A stretch of 64,000 bases of DNA from Sphagnum compactum (GCA_965153455.1 OZ234502.1:5373267-5437266); one strand, 5' to 3'. Positions 45,104 through 57,663 are shown, counted from the first letter of the stretch. A program made the numbers and translations. Notes: generated by a model from the letters alone, not told the origin.

Positions 45104-46840
45104 CTAGGCACCCATCAAGGCATCTGAGAGACCCCAGCTCAAGTTGTTGCGGAGGCTGCTGCGACCCACACCTCCATTGCCCTTGCGCATCATGGTCACA
45201 AACTCATTGTAATCAATGCGCCCATCATCATCTTGGTCAACTTCACGAATCAGATCCTCAACACACATATCCCCCATGTGGAAATCATTGCATGCTTGTT
45301 GTAGCTCATCTGTTGTAAGGTACCCACTCTTATCCTTGTCCAGATATGAAAATGCTGCATACAGGTTTTCCTCCCGCTCAATCTTGTTTAGGTTTAGAGT
45401 CGCAGCCAAGAATTCTCCATAATCAATTGTCCCATTGTGATCCACATCTGCAGCATCCATCAACTGACGAATATCTGCCTCCATGAGATTTGAACCAACT
45501 TTCTTCAGACCCTCTTTCAGCTCCTCAAAGCTAATGGAACCGGAACCATCAGAATCCATCATCAAGAACATCTCCTTCAATCCAGCAATTTCTTCCTCGG
45601 ACAGAGATTCTGCAATCACACGAATTGCAATTTTCTTCAATTTGTTCATAGCCGAGAACTGCTTGAGCCTGGTCTGCACAGCAGGATCGATGGGCCTGTC
45701 TGGTGCCACACCATCCTCACGAATCCAAGGATGGCATAACACTTGATGAGATTTCAATCTCTTTGCCACATTTGGGTTGAGCATTTTCCGAAGCAAGTCT
45801 TTTGCACTTTCTGAGATTCTTGGCCATGGGTCCGATACAAAGTCAAGTTCACTTTTCAGAACCTGCTCAAAAATCCCTTGCTCAGTTTCTGCCCAAAATG
45901 GTGGAACTCCACTGAGTAGAATGTAGAGGATGACTCCTGCACTCCACACATCTGCTTCTGGGCCATAGTGTTTCCGCAAAACCTCTGGTGCAACATAGTA
46001 TGGGCTCCCCACCACATCGGTGAAGATTTCACCAGGCTTGAAAAACACAGATAGCCCAAAATCGGTTGTCTTCAGAGCAGCATCTTCGCTGTGATTTGAG
46101 AACAGAAAGTTCTCAGGTTTCAAATCCCTGTGCATAACACCAAGAGAGTGACAAGCTTCAACAACTCCAACAATAGTCCGTGTGAGCTCCGCAGCTTTGG
46201 CCTCAGAGTAGTGACCTCTTTGGATGATCCGGTCGAAAAGCTCTCCTCCTGCACAAAGCTCCATTACCAGATGCACCGAAGTCACGTCCTCATATGCTCC
46301 CTTGATGTTCACAATGTTGGGATGGCCTGAAAGATGGTGCATGATGTGAAGTTCGCGCCGCACATCCTCCACATCTTCTGGAGAGATGAGCTTCCTTTTT
46401 GCAATCGACTTGCAAGCAAACTCTTTGCCAGTGGATTTCTCGACACACAAGTAAGTCACACCAAATTGACCTTGACCAAGTTTTCTTCCCAAAGTGTACA
46501 AGTCTCTGAGGTTTTCCGTCTGCCGCTGTAGTACAGAGGCTGTGAAGCTCTGGCCTGGCACAATTTTCACCTCTGCCTTCTTCACCATTGCGTTGATCAC
46601 CTCTGTGACTTGCTGAGGGTTATGATTCGCATCCACTGAAGGGATGTAATTGGCAAGAGGAGGACTGTGTTGCGTGATCTTGTCAAGCTCTGCTTCCAAT
46701 TTCTGATTGTTGTTGGTGTTGTTGTTGTTGTTGTCTGTTGTCTGAGAAGTAGATGCAGGAGATGGGGTGCTTATAAAAGCACTAGGGATCATCTGAATGT
46801 ACCAACTCTTGCTCACTGAGCCCATGCAAACGTTGCCCAT
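45104..46840 (-). CDS. Calcium-dependent protein kinase (CDPK-2), intronless
   Basis: This encodes a 578-residue calcium-sensing Ser/Thr kinase. The N-terminus MGNVC has Gly2 and Cys5 for myristoylation and palmitoylation, which predicts membrane association. A variable domain (about 6-100) with an Asn-rich run (37-45) follows. Kinase motifs are GQGQFG (122-127), Lys144, Glu163, HRDLKPEN (237-244), DFG (260-262) and APE (284-286). The autoinhibitory junction is at about 374-403. EF-hand loops at 429-440, 465-476, 501-512 and 535-546 all keep their acidic ligands. By similarity it falls with CDPK subgroup I, members of which act in immune and stress signalling in Arabidopsis; that role is inferred only. 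There is no intron in 1.74 kb. It lies convergent to CDPK-1 with 23.4 kb between the stops. From residue 101 on it aligns to CDPK-1 without a gap. Confidence 0.95.
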   Translation of the reverse strand: MGNVCMGSVSKSWYIQMIPSAFISTPSPASTSQTTDNNNNNTNNNQKLEAELDKITQHSPPLANYIPSVDANHNPQQVTEVINAMVKKAEVKIVPGQSFTASVLQRQTENLRDLYTLGRKLGQGQFGVTYLCVEKSTGKEFACKSIAKRKLISPEDVEDVRRELHIMHHLSGHPNIVNIKGAYEDVTSVHLVMELCAGGELFDRIIQRGHYSEAKAAELTRTIVGVVEACHSLGVMHRDLKPENFLFSNHSEDAALKTTDFGLSVFFKPGEIFTDVVGSPYYVAPEVLRKHYGPEADVWSAGVILYILLSGVPPFWAETEQGIFEQVLKSELDFVSDPWPRISESAKDLLRKMLNPNVAKRLKSHQVLCHPWIREDGVAPDRPIDPAVQTRLKQFSAMNKLKKIAIRVIAESLSEEEIAGLKEMFLMMDSDGSGSISFEELKEGLKKVGSNLMEADIRQLMDAADVDHNGTIDYGEFLAATLNLNKIEREENLYAAFSYLDKDKSGYLTTDELQQACNDFHMGDMCVEDLIREVDQDDDGRIDYNEFVTMMRKGNGGVGRSSLRNNLSWGLSDALMGA

Positions 46841-46861
46841 CTAGAACCCTGTTCTTCTCAT
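46841..46861 (-). promoter_or_regulatory. Six-codon upstream ORF abutting the CDPK-2 start
   Basis: On the - strand an ATG at 46861-46859 opens M-R-R-T-G-F and stops with TAG at 46843-46841. The next base is the A of the CDPK-2 ATG. With zero spacing, reinitiation or leaky scanning would be needed for kinase translation. A leader shorter than about 20 nt would leave the upstream ORF out. Confidence 0.6.
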
Positions 46862-46864
46862 CTC

Positions 46865-49335
46865 CTTCAGGCTTCAAAATGGCCGACTCCCTCCTCCACC
46901 AAACCCCAAAATCCCCTACCGTCTCCCCCAAATCTTAGATTCAAGAGTTAAAACTGCTCACCAGGGAGAAGCTTAAGAGCAGCAGCGCTGAATCTCATCA
47001 AGCCATCAGCGGTTTGAGCTCCAAAAGAAAGCCACTCCAGAGAAACGCCGCAAATGATGATCCTCCTCCAGCCTTGCAAGTCCCCAAAAAAAAAAAACTC
47101 CCGCCAATCGCTTCTTCTTCCTTCTGCTCTCGGCCAGTTTTTCGAGAAGCTAGTACATGACCTAATACTGCTGCTCCAGAAAATTTTCACAACAAAATCC
47201 TCAATCTACTTCCAAAAATGTCTTGCAATAATACTTCTTCTTCTCTGAAAACGAAACCCCAAGGCAATAATAATAATAAAATCCAAAAGCAAAAACAGAG
47301 AAGTAGCTACCAAGTCGATTTTTACACTTATTACAAGGACTCCACAAACCAAGAAAAAAATCTTAAAAATCACAACAAAATTCTCACTCCGTTTCCAAAT
47401 GTCTCACTACTGAGAATGCTTCCCCCCTAAACAACTTAAAATGCTTTGAGAAAACCCCAAGTCCTACAACAACCTCATCATCTTCTTCTACTTCTCCTCT
47501 TCCTCCTCCTCCTCCTTCTTCTTCTTCGTCCACGGCCTTCAGAGGAGCACTACTTACAAACCGTGTGGAAAGTCAATCAAACAGTGCAACGCGAGATGAA
47601 AAGGAAAAAAGCAAATCTCATCATTGTTGCAGAAAAAGAAAAAAAATCAAAATCAAATGGAAATGTACTAATAAGACTCTTTTGACTATGTTGTTTTTTG
47701 ACTCCCTTGTGTTGCTGCTAGCTAGCTAACTAGGCAACAAATTACCGCCAATATCGCGCGCCTACCTCGATGACACCGGCTTTGATTCTCTAGAGGTCTC
47801 AATGGCAACAAACAACAACAACAACAACAAAATACCTTCTTTTTCTACTCTCTTGAAACCCTGAAACAAAAGCAAACTTTAAAAACTTAGTGTGTTTTTT
47901 AAAATTAAAAGCTTTTCTCCACAACTTTCCTTTTACAAATCTTCTTCCAAAACTTCCCGACGCGACATAAATGCATGAATTAAGTTCTTAACATAACCTA
48001 CGAACGCGTGAACGGGTGGTGAGATCTTCGCAGGTCGTGTGCGACTGGAGGGAGGGGAGAGTCGACGCGATCTTGTGATGACGTAGACGAATATCTAGGC
48101 CGTCGATAGTGAGACCGACTTTTATGGGATTTAATCCTTGCCGTCAAAGGGTCCAGATTAGAGGCCGGGATATTATTATTTGGGGGGGGGAGGGACTTTT
48201 CTTTTGATGGGATTTTAATTTTTTTGTTTTGGTATGGTATTTTTCAAAATAATTTTTTTAATTAATTAGAGACTAGTTGAAGTTCGTAGATAGATAACGC
48301 GTTTGAGTTATAAACAGTGGGAACGTCGTGTGCGATTTATTTACGAACTTTTAATGGAAACTTGGGAACTTTACTCGAAACTTCCGCCACCAAAATCGCT
48401 AGGTGCAACTAACCGCAACCCCACCTGCTGGTTGTTACCTTAGTCAGTTGTTGCCTGGTTAGTTGGTACCTAGGTGTAAGGCTAGTCCGTTGAGGCAGGC
48501 TAATACGAGAGCCTCGTGAGAGAATAGAATAGTCGTGTATGGTCAAAGAGGGTAAAATGAGTGAGAGGAAAAGGGGAGTTTCTGTTCACGTTCGGGGAAA
48601 AGAGAAACACATGAGGATTGTGGATAGACCAGTGTTGTGCGGGTATTAGAATTCGGGGCCACAGGTACCCGCCGGTCATCATCCCCCACGGACATATACT
48701 CGGTTGGTACCCAGTGACTGGGGTGAATTATTTTTTCGGAGAACTGAGGTTTCTTTGGGCATCACTCATACCTGTGAAGGTACCAACATGGGTCCGGTTC
48801 ACCCTGTTCAGCTTCAACCCCCAAATTTTTTTCTCATTTTTGCCTGGGAATCAGACCGACCTCGTACTTTAGTATTTACACTCAGCTAAAGGGCCTTGTC
48901 CACGGATATTATTGGAAATGGGCCCACACTCCAGCTTCACAGCGGATGATGGGGGCCCTTGTTTCAATAAAAGCCTGTGTGTGTGTGGCCTCTCAGGCTC
49001 TACCCTAAACTTAAAACAGACAGTACTGTGTTTCTAAAGCAGTCTCCCAATTTGTGTGCCAAGGGTTGAGTATGAGGCGCATGGCGGGATTAGGAACCTT
49101 CTTCGCACTCTGCTACTTCTCCTTTTTTTCGTCTTCTTTCTGGGGTTTTTCCCATCATCAGGTGTCAATTGCACTAGTTCCGTAAGTACATCACCATCTG
49201 AAATCTGAAATGCCAAGGTAGTTTTCAACTCTCGTGACCGTCCCTTTGTTTTGTCCTTCTCGTTGTCTTTCCCCCTTTCTTCTTTTGCCTAATAGAGTTA
49301 CCCGGAAAGTCACCCTCTGTTTCACCCCCTATCTC
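46865..49335. other. CDPK-2 leader/promoter region and intergenic DNA
   Basis: Near the gene the - strand is purine-rich, with AAG/AGG repeats at about 47468-47535 and a TTG-type run at about 47810-47830. A run of nine or more G lies at about 48181-48190. No further gene is visible. Overlapping frames near 48.6-48.9 kb have no family motif. Confidence 0.5.
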
Positions 49336-49338
49336 CTC

Positions 49339-49800
49339 TGCTTTAGCCCCCTATCCCCTCTTTCAGTGGTATCCATAAAGTAAATTTTTATTAAATCTGG
49401 GTATGAAATGATCAAACTCAACATTTAATGCACAAGGTTCCAGAATAATTATAACAGTTGCAGAGGTAGGATCAGTGAAAATATATGTAGCAACAGTTGA
49501 GGCGCTCGGGAAAAAGAAAGACAGGATGAAACTCAGTTTACCACCGAAATTGGAAGTTGGAGAATAATTATAGTAGTTGTATAGGTAGGAACAGTGAAAA
49601 TATATGTAGCAACAGTGGAGGCGCTCAGGGAAAACGAAGACATGATGAAACTCAGTTTACCACCAAAATTGGTGGGAAACTAGTTTGGGTCCCAGTTATT
49701 TCCTTTTGTAAAGTTTCGTTCCCAGTTATGCGTTTGATGCCCTATTATGCCAAAACTGGCCGTTCTCACCCCCTAATCGCCTGACTTTACAGATAACTCT
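49339..49800 (+). repeat. Copy of the intron-2 repeat with an internal tandem duplication
   Basis: It matches 34015-34370. Here the block 'AGAATAATTATA...GTAGCAACAGT...GAGGCGCTC...AACTCAGTTTACCACC' occurs twice in tandem (about 49441-49550 and 49560-49670), whereas the intronic copy has it once. Confidence 0.85.
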
Positions 49801-49809
49801 AATGGTTGG

Positions 49810-51905
49810 GAAATTGTAATCCAATCTTGTTAGAACAGTCTATGCTCTTTGAGTCCTTGCAAAGGTCTCCACTGCCTTGGAATTTCTCACGGAAGATTGT
49901 GTTGAGATTGTGTTCTCAACATAGGGATTACATTCTGGTTGCTGCAATTCGCGAATACATCATGTGCTAGTGGATTAGGAGCTTTCTTGGAGGTTGTTGA
50001 TTGTGAAAAAAACTTGGGCAGTTTTTTGTTTTTAGTGTGGTTGTATGTAGCCTTCATAGTGTACTTTACCTAAGACTGATGTTCATCACAAAATAATTTG
50101 CAAAAAGTTTAGTTGAAAAAACAGGGAAATTTTTATTGATATTTGCTGAAATTGTTGAAAATCAAACTCTCAATTTTTGAAAAATGAATTATCGTCTCAA
50201 GCATTGGGTTATTATTACAAATACACAAAAAGGTACACTTTGCATAGTTGTTCCTCATACGTTGAAATTCTGAAAAAATAAATTTGAAATTGCTTTACCT
50301 CATTTTTTCAATAAATAAATATTTGTCAAAGAGGTGCGGAACATCAATCATAGGTACAATAATTGGCCAGTGGGCTTTTTTGAAAAAAAAAAAAAAACAC
50401 TTGCCTCTTTGAAAAACATAATGCTCACGTACACATGCATTACATTTTTCAAAATGCTGCAAGTGTTTTTTAATTCTTTCTTCATTATATTCAACAAGTA
50501 CTTGCCACGTATCATGGGAATTTTTTTGAAAAACCCACAACAAGGAGGCACCTTGTGCTGCAAGAGGCCTACCTGTACTAAGTATGTGGAAGAGGCTTCT
50601 TGTAAAGATAACATGCTTCTTCTTTTTTATTTAAGAAGCATTATTTTAGAATATTTCGTGCCTTCTGAATGCACTAGGAAATTTCTCCAAATAGAAAAAT
50701 ATTGGTTAGAAATTTTCTAGCATATTTAATGAGTACATTACAAATCTTTTTTTCTCCACTTGCAACAAGGGTTTTTTGTTTTCTCTTCTTTTAAAACAAA
50801 GAAATCTATATCTACATTACAAAGAAGTTTTCAAACTGAATTATCATAGCCTTTCCCTTTGAGCAAACCCACATAAGGTGATTGTGATAGAACCACAACC
50901 AAAGGATTGTCCCCAAACATTTGTGATGACTATCGATGAAATATTCATTTCTTATTTAAACATACCAACTTTACAAGTTATTATCCACAATATAATGAAC
51001 AAGCTAAATCCACCAACAAAGTGATTAATCATCAAACACATGTACAAAAATTCCCAAATGCCTCCATGTCATCCAATGGACCTCCTTGAAAAACTTCATT
51101 TGATTCACCTTTAGCCATCATGGATTGATGAAGCAAAGACACTATAGTATAACATGCCAACACAATATATGAAAGTGGTGAAAAAAAATTCATCTGAATG
51201 AAGTGGATTTTAAATTAATCAATGTTGGCAAATATTGAGCTCATCAATTTGCATATCCTCCATCTCTAAGCAATATTGTATGATGTTTACATGTACTTGC
51301 ATGATTTTTAGTAAAAAATCCATACATATGCAACAAAATAATTACCAAATGAATTGCTTACGATACAAGTTTAGGGAACTAACAAGTTTAGTATTTATGA
51401 ACAATGATAATCTTGAATATAGCTGCCTCAAAGGACAGTTCATGCTCTTTGTTGTTATCATACATAACATTTGAGATAAGAATATAATATTCAATTCTAC
51501 TTAGTCACATTGCGAAAGGGTATTTGAAGACTATTAAATGAGAATCATTACAATAATTAGAAGACTAAAACAACATCTTGCATTGAAGAATGTGAAAAGA
51601 AAATTTAATCATTTATCCTCTTCACACTTTGTATTCTCTTTGATGGCTAAAAGTTAAAACTAACTTGCTTGTAAGTGCCTTTTCATTGAATCACTTACAT
51701 TACAATTATAATCACAATTAACAATTTTTCTCATTCAAAAATCATTCCTAGAACAAAATTGTTATCCCTTAAAATCTATGTTGTGAAATGGGGATATTAA
51801 ACATAACAATTGCATTCTAATAACCATTATGATCATGATACGTAGTTGTGTTGAACACAGGCAAAAGGATGTTGGAGGTGGATAAATCACAATGCTTCAT
51901 AAACA
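49810..51905. other. Intergenic, no gene recognised
   Basis: AT-rich sequence. A 128-codon frame on the + strand (50334-50720) overlaps 82- and 88-codon frames on the - strand. None has a motif or balanced codon use. Confidence 0.45.
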
Positions 51906-51916
51906 ATGCACATTGT

Positions 51917-52560
51917 CTAAATGAACACCCATGCCAAAGGTGCCCAATGTCGTTGATATAACCAAAGGCTCACTAACTCATGAGGAAATCTAACTTGCTT
52001 CTCTTGACTTTGGACCATAAATTGATCCTTTAATAGTTGTTGAAAAAGTTTCATGTCCATGTGTGTCATCTTTAGCAAAGAGTCCAAGTTCCAATAGTGC
52101 ATGAAAGACAATGGCTTTTTGACAATATCTAAAATGGGAATGTAAGATCCTGTAATCTTGATGACTTTAGAGTGATCAATGTTTAAATTTATGTTTTCAT
52201 TGTTTTGTAATGTCATGGCAGCTTCATAATCAACTTTGGGCTCCTTGCACTCATATTGTACATTGGACAACATGTTAGGGGCACCTTCAATCCAACACTT
52301 GTACACCTTTGCAAGTGTTCCTTCACCTAAACATGGTTTTTTACTCACAATCTTGGCATAGTTCTTCCTTCACAAATTTGATGTTAGGAAATTATCTGTG
52401 TAACCCATTTTCTTTTCATGTTCCATGATTTGGCCAACTTCATCCATCCACTATTGCATATCTTCATATAATTGTGTGTACTCATCAATTCACACCTCAT
52501 CTTCTTCAAATTGACTAATAGTGGGGTGGAGGGTTCCTATGCACTAAGGGCACCCCTTGC
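51917..52560 (-). pseudogene. Unrecognised coding relic
   Basis: A 143-codon open frame (52348-51917) has balanced, protein-like composition, for example 'KCWIEGAPNMLSNVQYECKE'. Upstream the same strand reads 'TISQFEEDEV', stop, 'IDEYTQLYEDMQ', stop, 'WMDEVGQIMEHEKKMGYTDN', a charged coding-like sequence broken by stops, one of them TAG where CAG would fit. I do not recognise the family. The setting suggests a transposon gene or an old host pseudogene. Confidence 0.4.
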
Positions 52561-53329
52561 AATATGAGAATGAGGGTGTTTTTCAAATTTTCCATTAAGC
52601 ATCAATCACATTCCTTTAAATGCCATTCATTGCCATATGTTATGTGGAAATCCAATCATCTGCATGAGCCTTCACCTCCTCCACCCACCATGACAACCTT
52701 CCTTTTGCACATTAAAGTAATTAATGCTTAAGCAAATATACCTTTTAAAGGAAAAACAATTCACCAACTCATGCCACAAGCTTGAAAGAATGTATCAGCC
52801 CATGATTTGTTTGGTGTTTGGGTTCGATTTTTTGTTTATCTTCCCTTTTGGAATTACGTACAAGTTTGAAAAGCCTAAAAGGGATCCTTAAGGAAAGATA
52901 TTAAAAAATAATTGAAAAAACAAACAAAATTGGACAATAACCCCACCAAATTGTACATGTCTTGCAACTTATAGGTGGAACAAACAATTTAACCACTAAA
53001 AGGACTATCCTTAATCCATGTATAAAAGTTGCAAGTAGAAATGAAGGGAAAAAATGTTGGTGAGGCATAAAAAGGCATATCATTCACCAAACTTTCAAGT
53101 CTAGAAGCCAGTGTTTCCTTTCGCATCCAATTAAACAATGATATGTGTCTATAGTTATGATGACAACTTTAGTTCAAAAAGTGCCAAGAAATCATGGGTA
53201 TGCTTGGCAATAATGGGTAAACCTAACAATGATGACGTGACATTAGGATTGCATTAATATGCATCAATAGTGACAAGGTGGCATGGGTCTCCATTGGCAT
53301 GTTTCAATAACATCAAGAAACAACAAGAG

Positions 53330-53530
53330 ATCTTTCCTTGTTGTCCCTCATCATCCCTTTTGATTTCCCTACCATTCCCCATCATCTTTCATTGTTTCCC
53401 ACCTTCCCTATCATGCCATTGTTCCCCACCAACCCTGTCATTCCCCTTCATCCCTTGTCATTTCCCATTGTATTCATTGTTCGTATCACCCTTTGATGTT
53501 CCCTATTGTCTCAAATGTTGCCTAAACCTG
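53330..53530 (+). repeat. Low-complexity CCC/ATT minisatellite
   Basis: Units such as 'CATCCCTTTTGATTTCCC', 'ACCATTCCCCATCATC' and 'CATGCCATTGTTCCCCACC' repeat irregularly. The frame running through them (53270-53545) is a repeat by-product. Confidence 0.65.
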
Positions 53531-53534
53531 ATGG

Positions 53535-54860
53535 AACATTCTTAAACCAAAAAGACTATAAAAACCTAAAATTTATTAGGGATGCTCTTATTCAAGACAA
53601 TTAGAAGTTGATTGAAATTAAAACAAGTTCATTCCACACCTTATGTGGGCAAGAATGTTTAAGTCCATTTTTCATTTCAACACCTATTTCCAAGATAGAA
53701 GGTGTAAATGAAATGATTGTTAATATGCAACATACTTTGAAATTGGTCAAGGAAAGTATGCAATGTGCCCAAGAATGGGCCAAGTTTTGTGTTGAGAAAA
53801 ACCAAAGCCCTACGACATGTGAAGTTAATGACAAAATGTTCTTGATAATCAAGCCTTTAAGGAGTGACTTGAGATTGAGAAAATGCCCAAAATTGTCCCC
53901 TCGATATTGTGAACCATTTGCCAACTAAAAACAAAAAGGCAAAGTGGCCTATCAATTAAATTCCCCGAAAAAATGGAAGATCCATGATGTCTTCCATGTC
54001 AGCCTACTTAAGAAATATGTGTTTGACCCTAGCCATCAATTGCTTGAATTACTAGAAACATCGAATTATAGCCGAACCAACAAATATTTTAAGCACAAAA
54101 ATTCAACAACTTTGAAATAAAATTAAGAATTTTTTGATAAAATAAAAATATTATCCCATGGATGAAGCTACATGGGGGAAAAAAATCTAATTTAAAAGCT
54201 AACTTCCTTAATTTTTGTCATTGAGGACAATGACCTGTTTTAGGAAGGGGTGCATGTTGGTAGTCATCAACTTCTCAAGGGGTGACCACTAGCAACTTGG
54301 TGTCACAACTAGGAGTTGGCATTAACATGTGTGTAAATGTAAATAGTTTAGGAGATCTTTCTACATGCATAGAGGATAACACAAGGGAGAAAAAATAATA
54401 ATAATAGGGGAAAAGAAAAGCGTGGGGAGGGAGTGGGGGTGGGACAAGAAAAAAAGATTAGGAGGTTGTCAAAAAGAAGCAGAAAAATGTTTTTTGTGTT
54501 TATGTTTGGGTGGAGAACCGTGTTATTGTAAAGTTTATTGAATTGATGTGTAAATGAATTTTTTTTGTTACCTATGCATCTTGTTTGATAGGCGGTGAAT
54601 GGAAATAGAGATAAGAAGTGGCATTAGGTTAGTTTGTTAGAAAGGAGTTTAAATGACCACCAAAGTGAATTGTGTTTACGAAAAACCTCTCTATGGGAAA
54701 AAAAATTAGTTCACTACAGTGGTTTTTTTAAAGATAAGTTGGGAATTCTATTGACTAAGGGAACCAAAGGAGGTATGTAAGATGACCAAAAAGATTATAA
54801 GAACTTTAATTTAATAGGGATGTTCTTATTCAGGACAACTAGAAATTGACATCTAATATT
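53535..54860 (+). mobile_element. Internally deleted Ty3/gypsy chromovirus
   Basis: A segment at about 53540-53605 ('CCAAAAAGACTATAAAAACC' to 'AGACAATTAGAAGTTGA') recurs at about 54792-54857, bracketing the coding remnant. I read these as LTR ends. Between them only the far C-terminus of the polyprotein remains, so gag, protease, RT and RNase H are gone. A purine-rich tract just before TGTTGGTAGTC at about 54257 fits a polypurine tract and 3' LTR start. Confidence 0.6.
53601..54240 (+). pseudogene. Chromovirus integrase C-terminus with chromodomain remnant
   Basis: Reading + strand: 'FHTLCGQECLSP' (end of the integrase core), 'LSPRYCEPF' (GPY/F-type module, 53892-53918), a TAA after 'FAN', then 'KGKVAYQLNSPKKWKIHDVF' and 'HVSLLKKYVFDPSH' (about 53935-54030). 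Near 54150 comes 'YYPMDEATWGKK', the end of a chromodomain. This identifies the element as a chromovirus, unlike the PHD-bearing element downstream. Confidence 0.75.
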
Positions 54861-54864
54861 GGGA

Positions 54865-55035
54865 CATCTCACCAAACAAACACATTGGTAACCCTAGTGA
54901 TAATATGTTCCACGTAAGCTTGAATTTTCTAAAAGAACTTGCGTTTTCCATGGTGCAAACATAGTCCCCAAACTTGACATCATTGGAACACCATTTCTAG
55001 ATGTTCAACATGTTAATTGGTTTGTCAATGTGAGG
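54865..55035. other. Short spacer between two retroelements
   Basis: No feature seen. It separates the deleted chromovirus from the first LTR copy of the next element. Confidence 0.5.
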
Positions 55036-55037
55036 CG

Positions 55038-55310
55038 TGTTAGTTTAGCTACTCAATTAGGTCCTAGTTAGTTAGGGATAGACTAGGTTAATTAAGCTAA
55101 TTAGTTAATCTTGAACCAGTTCAGGTGTGAATGGGGTTTAAGATATTTGTCAAGGATATAATCCCATCTTGTGTGACCTCAAATCACTTTTGGTGATTTG
55201 AGATTCTAACGCATAGTTTTTGTGTTGTAATTTTATTTGTTATGCCAATGTTTTGGTTTTTTATGTTTTGGGCTTGTATTCTTGTGTTGTTGCAAGTGAG
55301 TTGGTTTTTG
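55038..55310 (+). mobile_element. 5' LTR copy (truncated) of the DNMT-gypsy element
   Basis: It begins TGTTAGTTTAGC and matches 62223-62594 for about 270 bp, then diverges at 'AGTTGGTTTTTG'. The last 100 bp of the LTR are missing or replaced. Confidence 0.8.
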
Positions 55311-55311
55311 A

Positions 55312-56280
55312 ATCACCAAAAAACTATCTAGTTGTTTGTGTGCTACAACTAGATTAAAGTTGTGAAACACTGAGTTTTTGGTTTTTTGTTGTGTGTGTTA
55401 TGCACCGGATTGGGTTAATAGCAAGTGTTGTATAATTTGTTTTGGTTTTTGTATTACAAATTGGTTTTTGCAAGAGTTTTGTTTGAACAACAAATATTAT
55501 TCGTTTGTATATCTTGGTATGTTTCTTGAGCTAAAGAAGTTCGACAATGAACATGCCATGTCATTACATTCATTCACCCAATTAAACAAAATGGACATGC
55601 CACGTCATTAATTTAGTCACACAATTTGTTAAAATAAACATGACACATCATCAATTCAATCACATAATATGTTAGATTGGACATGCCACATCATTGCATT
55701 TAGTCACACAATTAGTCATATCAAACATGCCACTATGGCATTATGCTAATGTTTAGTCATCTTACATTTGTCTGTTTTACTAACATTTACTTGTCTTAAA
55801 TGATTGGTTTTTTTTAACTTGTTCCAAAATTGTCCAAGGTTTGTTTTGACAAAAAATCCAATGCAAAAGGACTACAAAACGGACAAGTTATGTAGTAGTG
55901 TAAGTGTTGAAGGTGTGGTGGGCCTCATAAGAAGAAGGACTATCCCAATCCACCATAAGCCACAACTTTCAACCTTAATCCCAACCATGTTCCTATTGTC
56001 ATGCATATGGGCATGATGTTGATCATTACTTCACACTCACCCAGGATTATAACAAGGCTAATCACATAACACTAATGTCAATAAGGGCCAAGGTTTTGAG
56101 AAAGCCCAAAAAAGGAAAGGTGAGGCCAACAAAAGGTCGACCACCAAGCTAGCTCAAGGCCAACCCAACACCATGGAGGTTAGGTTTACACGGTTGGAGG
56201 TTCTAGTCACAAGCATGGTGGCCTAGGTGAAATCTACTACATCTGGGCCAAGGAAGGTGAAGGATTGAAAATATGGTCAA
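55312..56280 (+). pseudogene. Gag remnant with a decayed CCHC zinc knuckle
   Basis: At 55988-56029 the + strand reads 'CSYCHAYGHDVDHYF'. This is a CX2CX4HX4C knuckle in which the last cysteine has become tyrosine (TAC for TGC). The sequence before it is too decayed to show a capsid. Lys/Pro-rich text ('KGKVRPTKGRPP') follows, as is common after gag knuckles. Confidence 0.6.
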
Positions 56281-56989
56281 TCATATGGTTTAGATGTTGA
56301 TCTAGGATTCTTTTGTGGAACTGGTTTTTCAGGATTAATGGCATTAGATAAGATGATGCCACATATGTCAAGAGATCATGAATCATGGGCAGCAAATGAT
56401 GAAAACCATGTTATGGTTCCAAATTTTAATCAAATGATTTCCATAGTTGCACTAGTGACAGGGGCTAATGCGCGAATGCTAGAACCATGAATGCCAATAA
56501 AAGATTGGATATTTAAAGTGGTGAGGCTTAACACTAGGTATCATTCCCATAATCATTTATGTTCACAGACACCATTCCCAATCCCATGGGGGTGTTAATT
56601 TCTAGTGGAGTGTCAAGGAAAATGCCTAGTTCTATTCCTAGGTCCTAGGCACCCACAAGTTTAATGGGGGCAGCCAAAGCTATGCGTTAGGCACCATTAT
56701 TTTTTGTTGAGACATTGGCCATTTCAAGTATTCAACCAGCAATCATGTTTTGCTTACTAGCCACATTATGTGAGAATGGTGGAACATCAAATGTGATGGT
56801 TAGGTCGAAGGACATTTTTTTGTTTCCTATAATTTAGGCCATCCAGTTTTTGAGGCCAATTGCACAGAGGTGTCCAAGGTTCAACTTGTATTTTGGCATG
56901 TGGTTGTGGTCAAACTTCATGACTTTCCAGCGTGGCTAGCCATTGATTGAGCCAATGTTATTCTTAGGGTTGTGGTTGTGCATAATGAA

Positions 56990-57190
56990 GAAGGAATGTT
57001 TCAATTGACGGGGCATCGGCACGATGGTACTAACCCCTTAAGGTGTTGTTAGATTTTGGTGCTCAACCATTGATGTTGGGCAAAATTACTGTTGATGGTC
57101 TTGGATTGATTGATGTTGATCTTGACCTATGCCCATATCATATTTTGACATCCATGGGTGGGTTAGAAAAGGCACAAAGGTTAGCCAAGT
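56990..57190 (+). pseudogene. Retropepsin (aspartic protease) remnant
   Basis: 'VLLDFGAQPLMLGK' (57043-57084) is the active-site region, normally D-S/T-G-A. Here Ser/Thr has become Phe (codon TTT at 57055-57057), which would block catalysis. 'LDLCPYHILTSMGG' follows, the conserved beta-strand region of gypsy proteases. Confidence 0.7.
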
Positions 57191-57663
57191 AAGAGATTAT
57201 GATCTAGGTTAATCCCAACAAGCCAACAAACTACACTATTGTGCGAGCTCAAACAATGGTCACACATGTTATGTCTTATGTAAAGTTGGTTAGAGGTGTG
57301 GTGTTACACCCCCTAGGGGTTACCATTGAATTTTGAAAGGAAACCACATACCACCATCTAAGCTGGCAAACAGGAGCTAGTCACAAAGCTTCATTACCAG
57401 TGTGATTTATTGGGGGGCAAACAAGAAAATCTAACAAATCAATTATGTTGGTTGGATTTTTGAACCCTCAACATGGACTTGAATTGTTGGAGGGTAATGT
57501 CCATGACTAGGATGCACCTCTAAATGGTGAATTGGCGATGTCAAGGCCACATGGGATGTTAATCATTGTAGTTTTTCCATTGGATCTTAAGCCACCATGG
57601 GGCACATTGACTGAATTCCAAGCATTAGTTAGTCATTACATTCATTAAGCTTGGCACACTCTA

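Noticed and set aside
53270-53545. 91-codon Ser/Pro-rich frame
   Set aside because: It is the translation of a CCC/ATT minisatellite.
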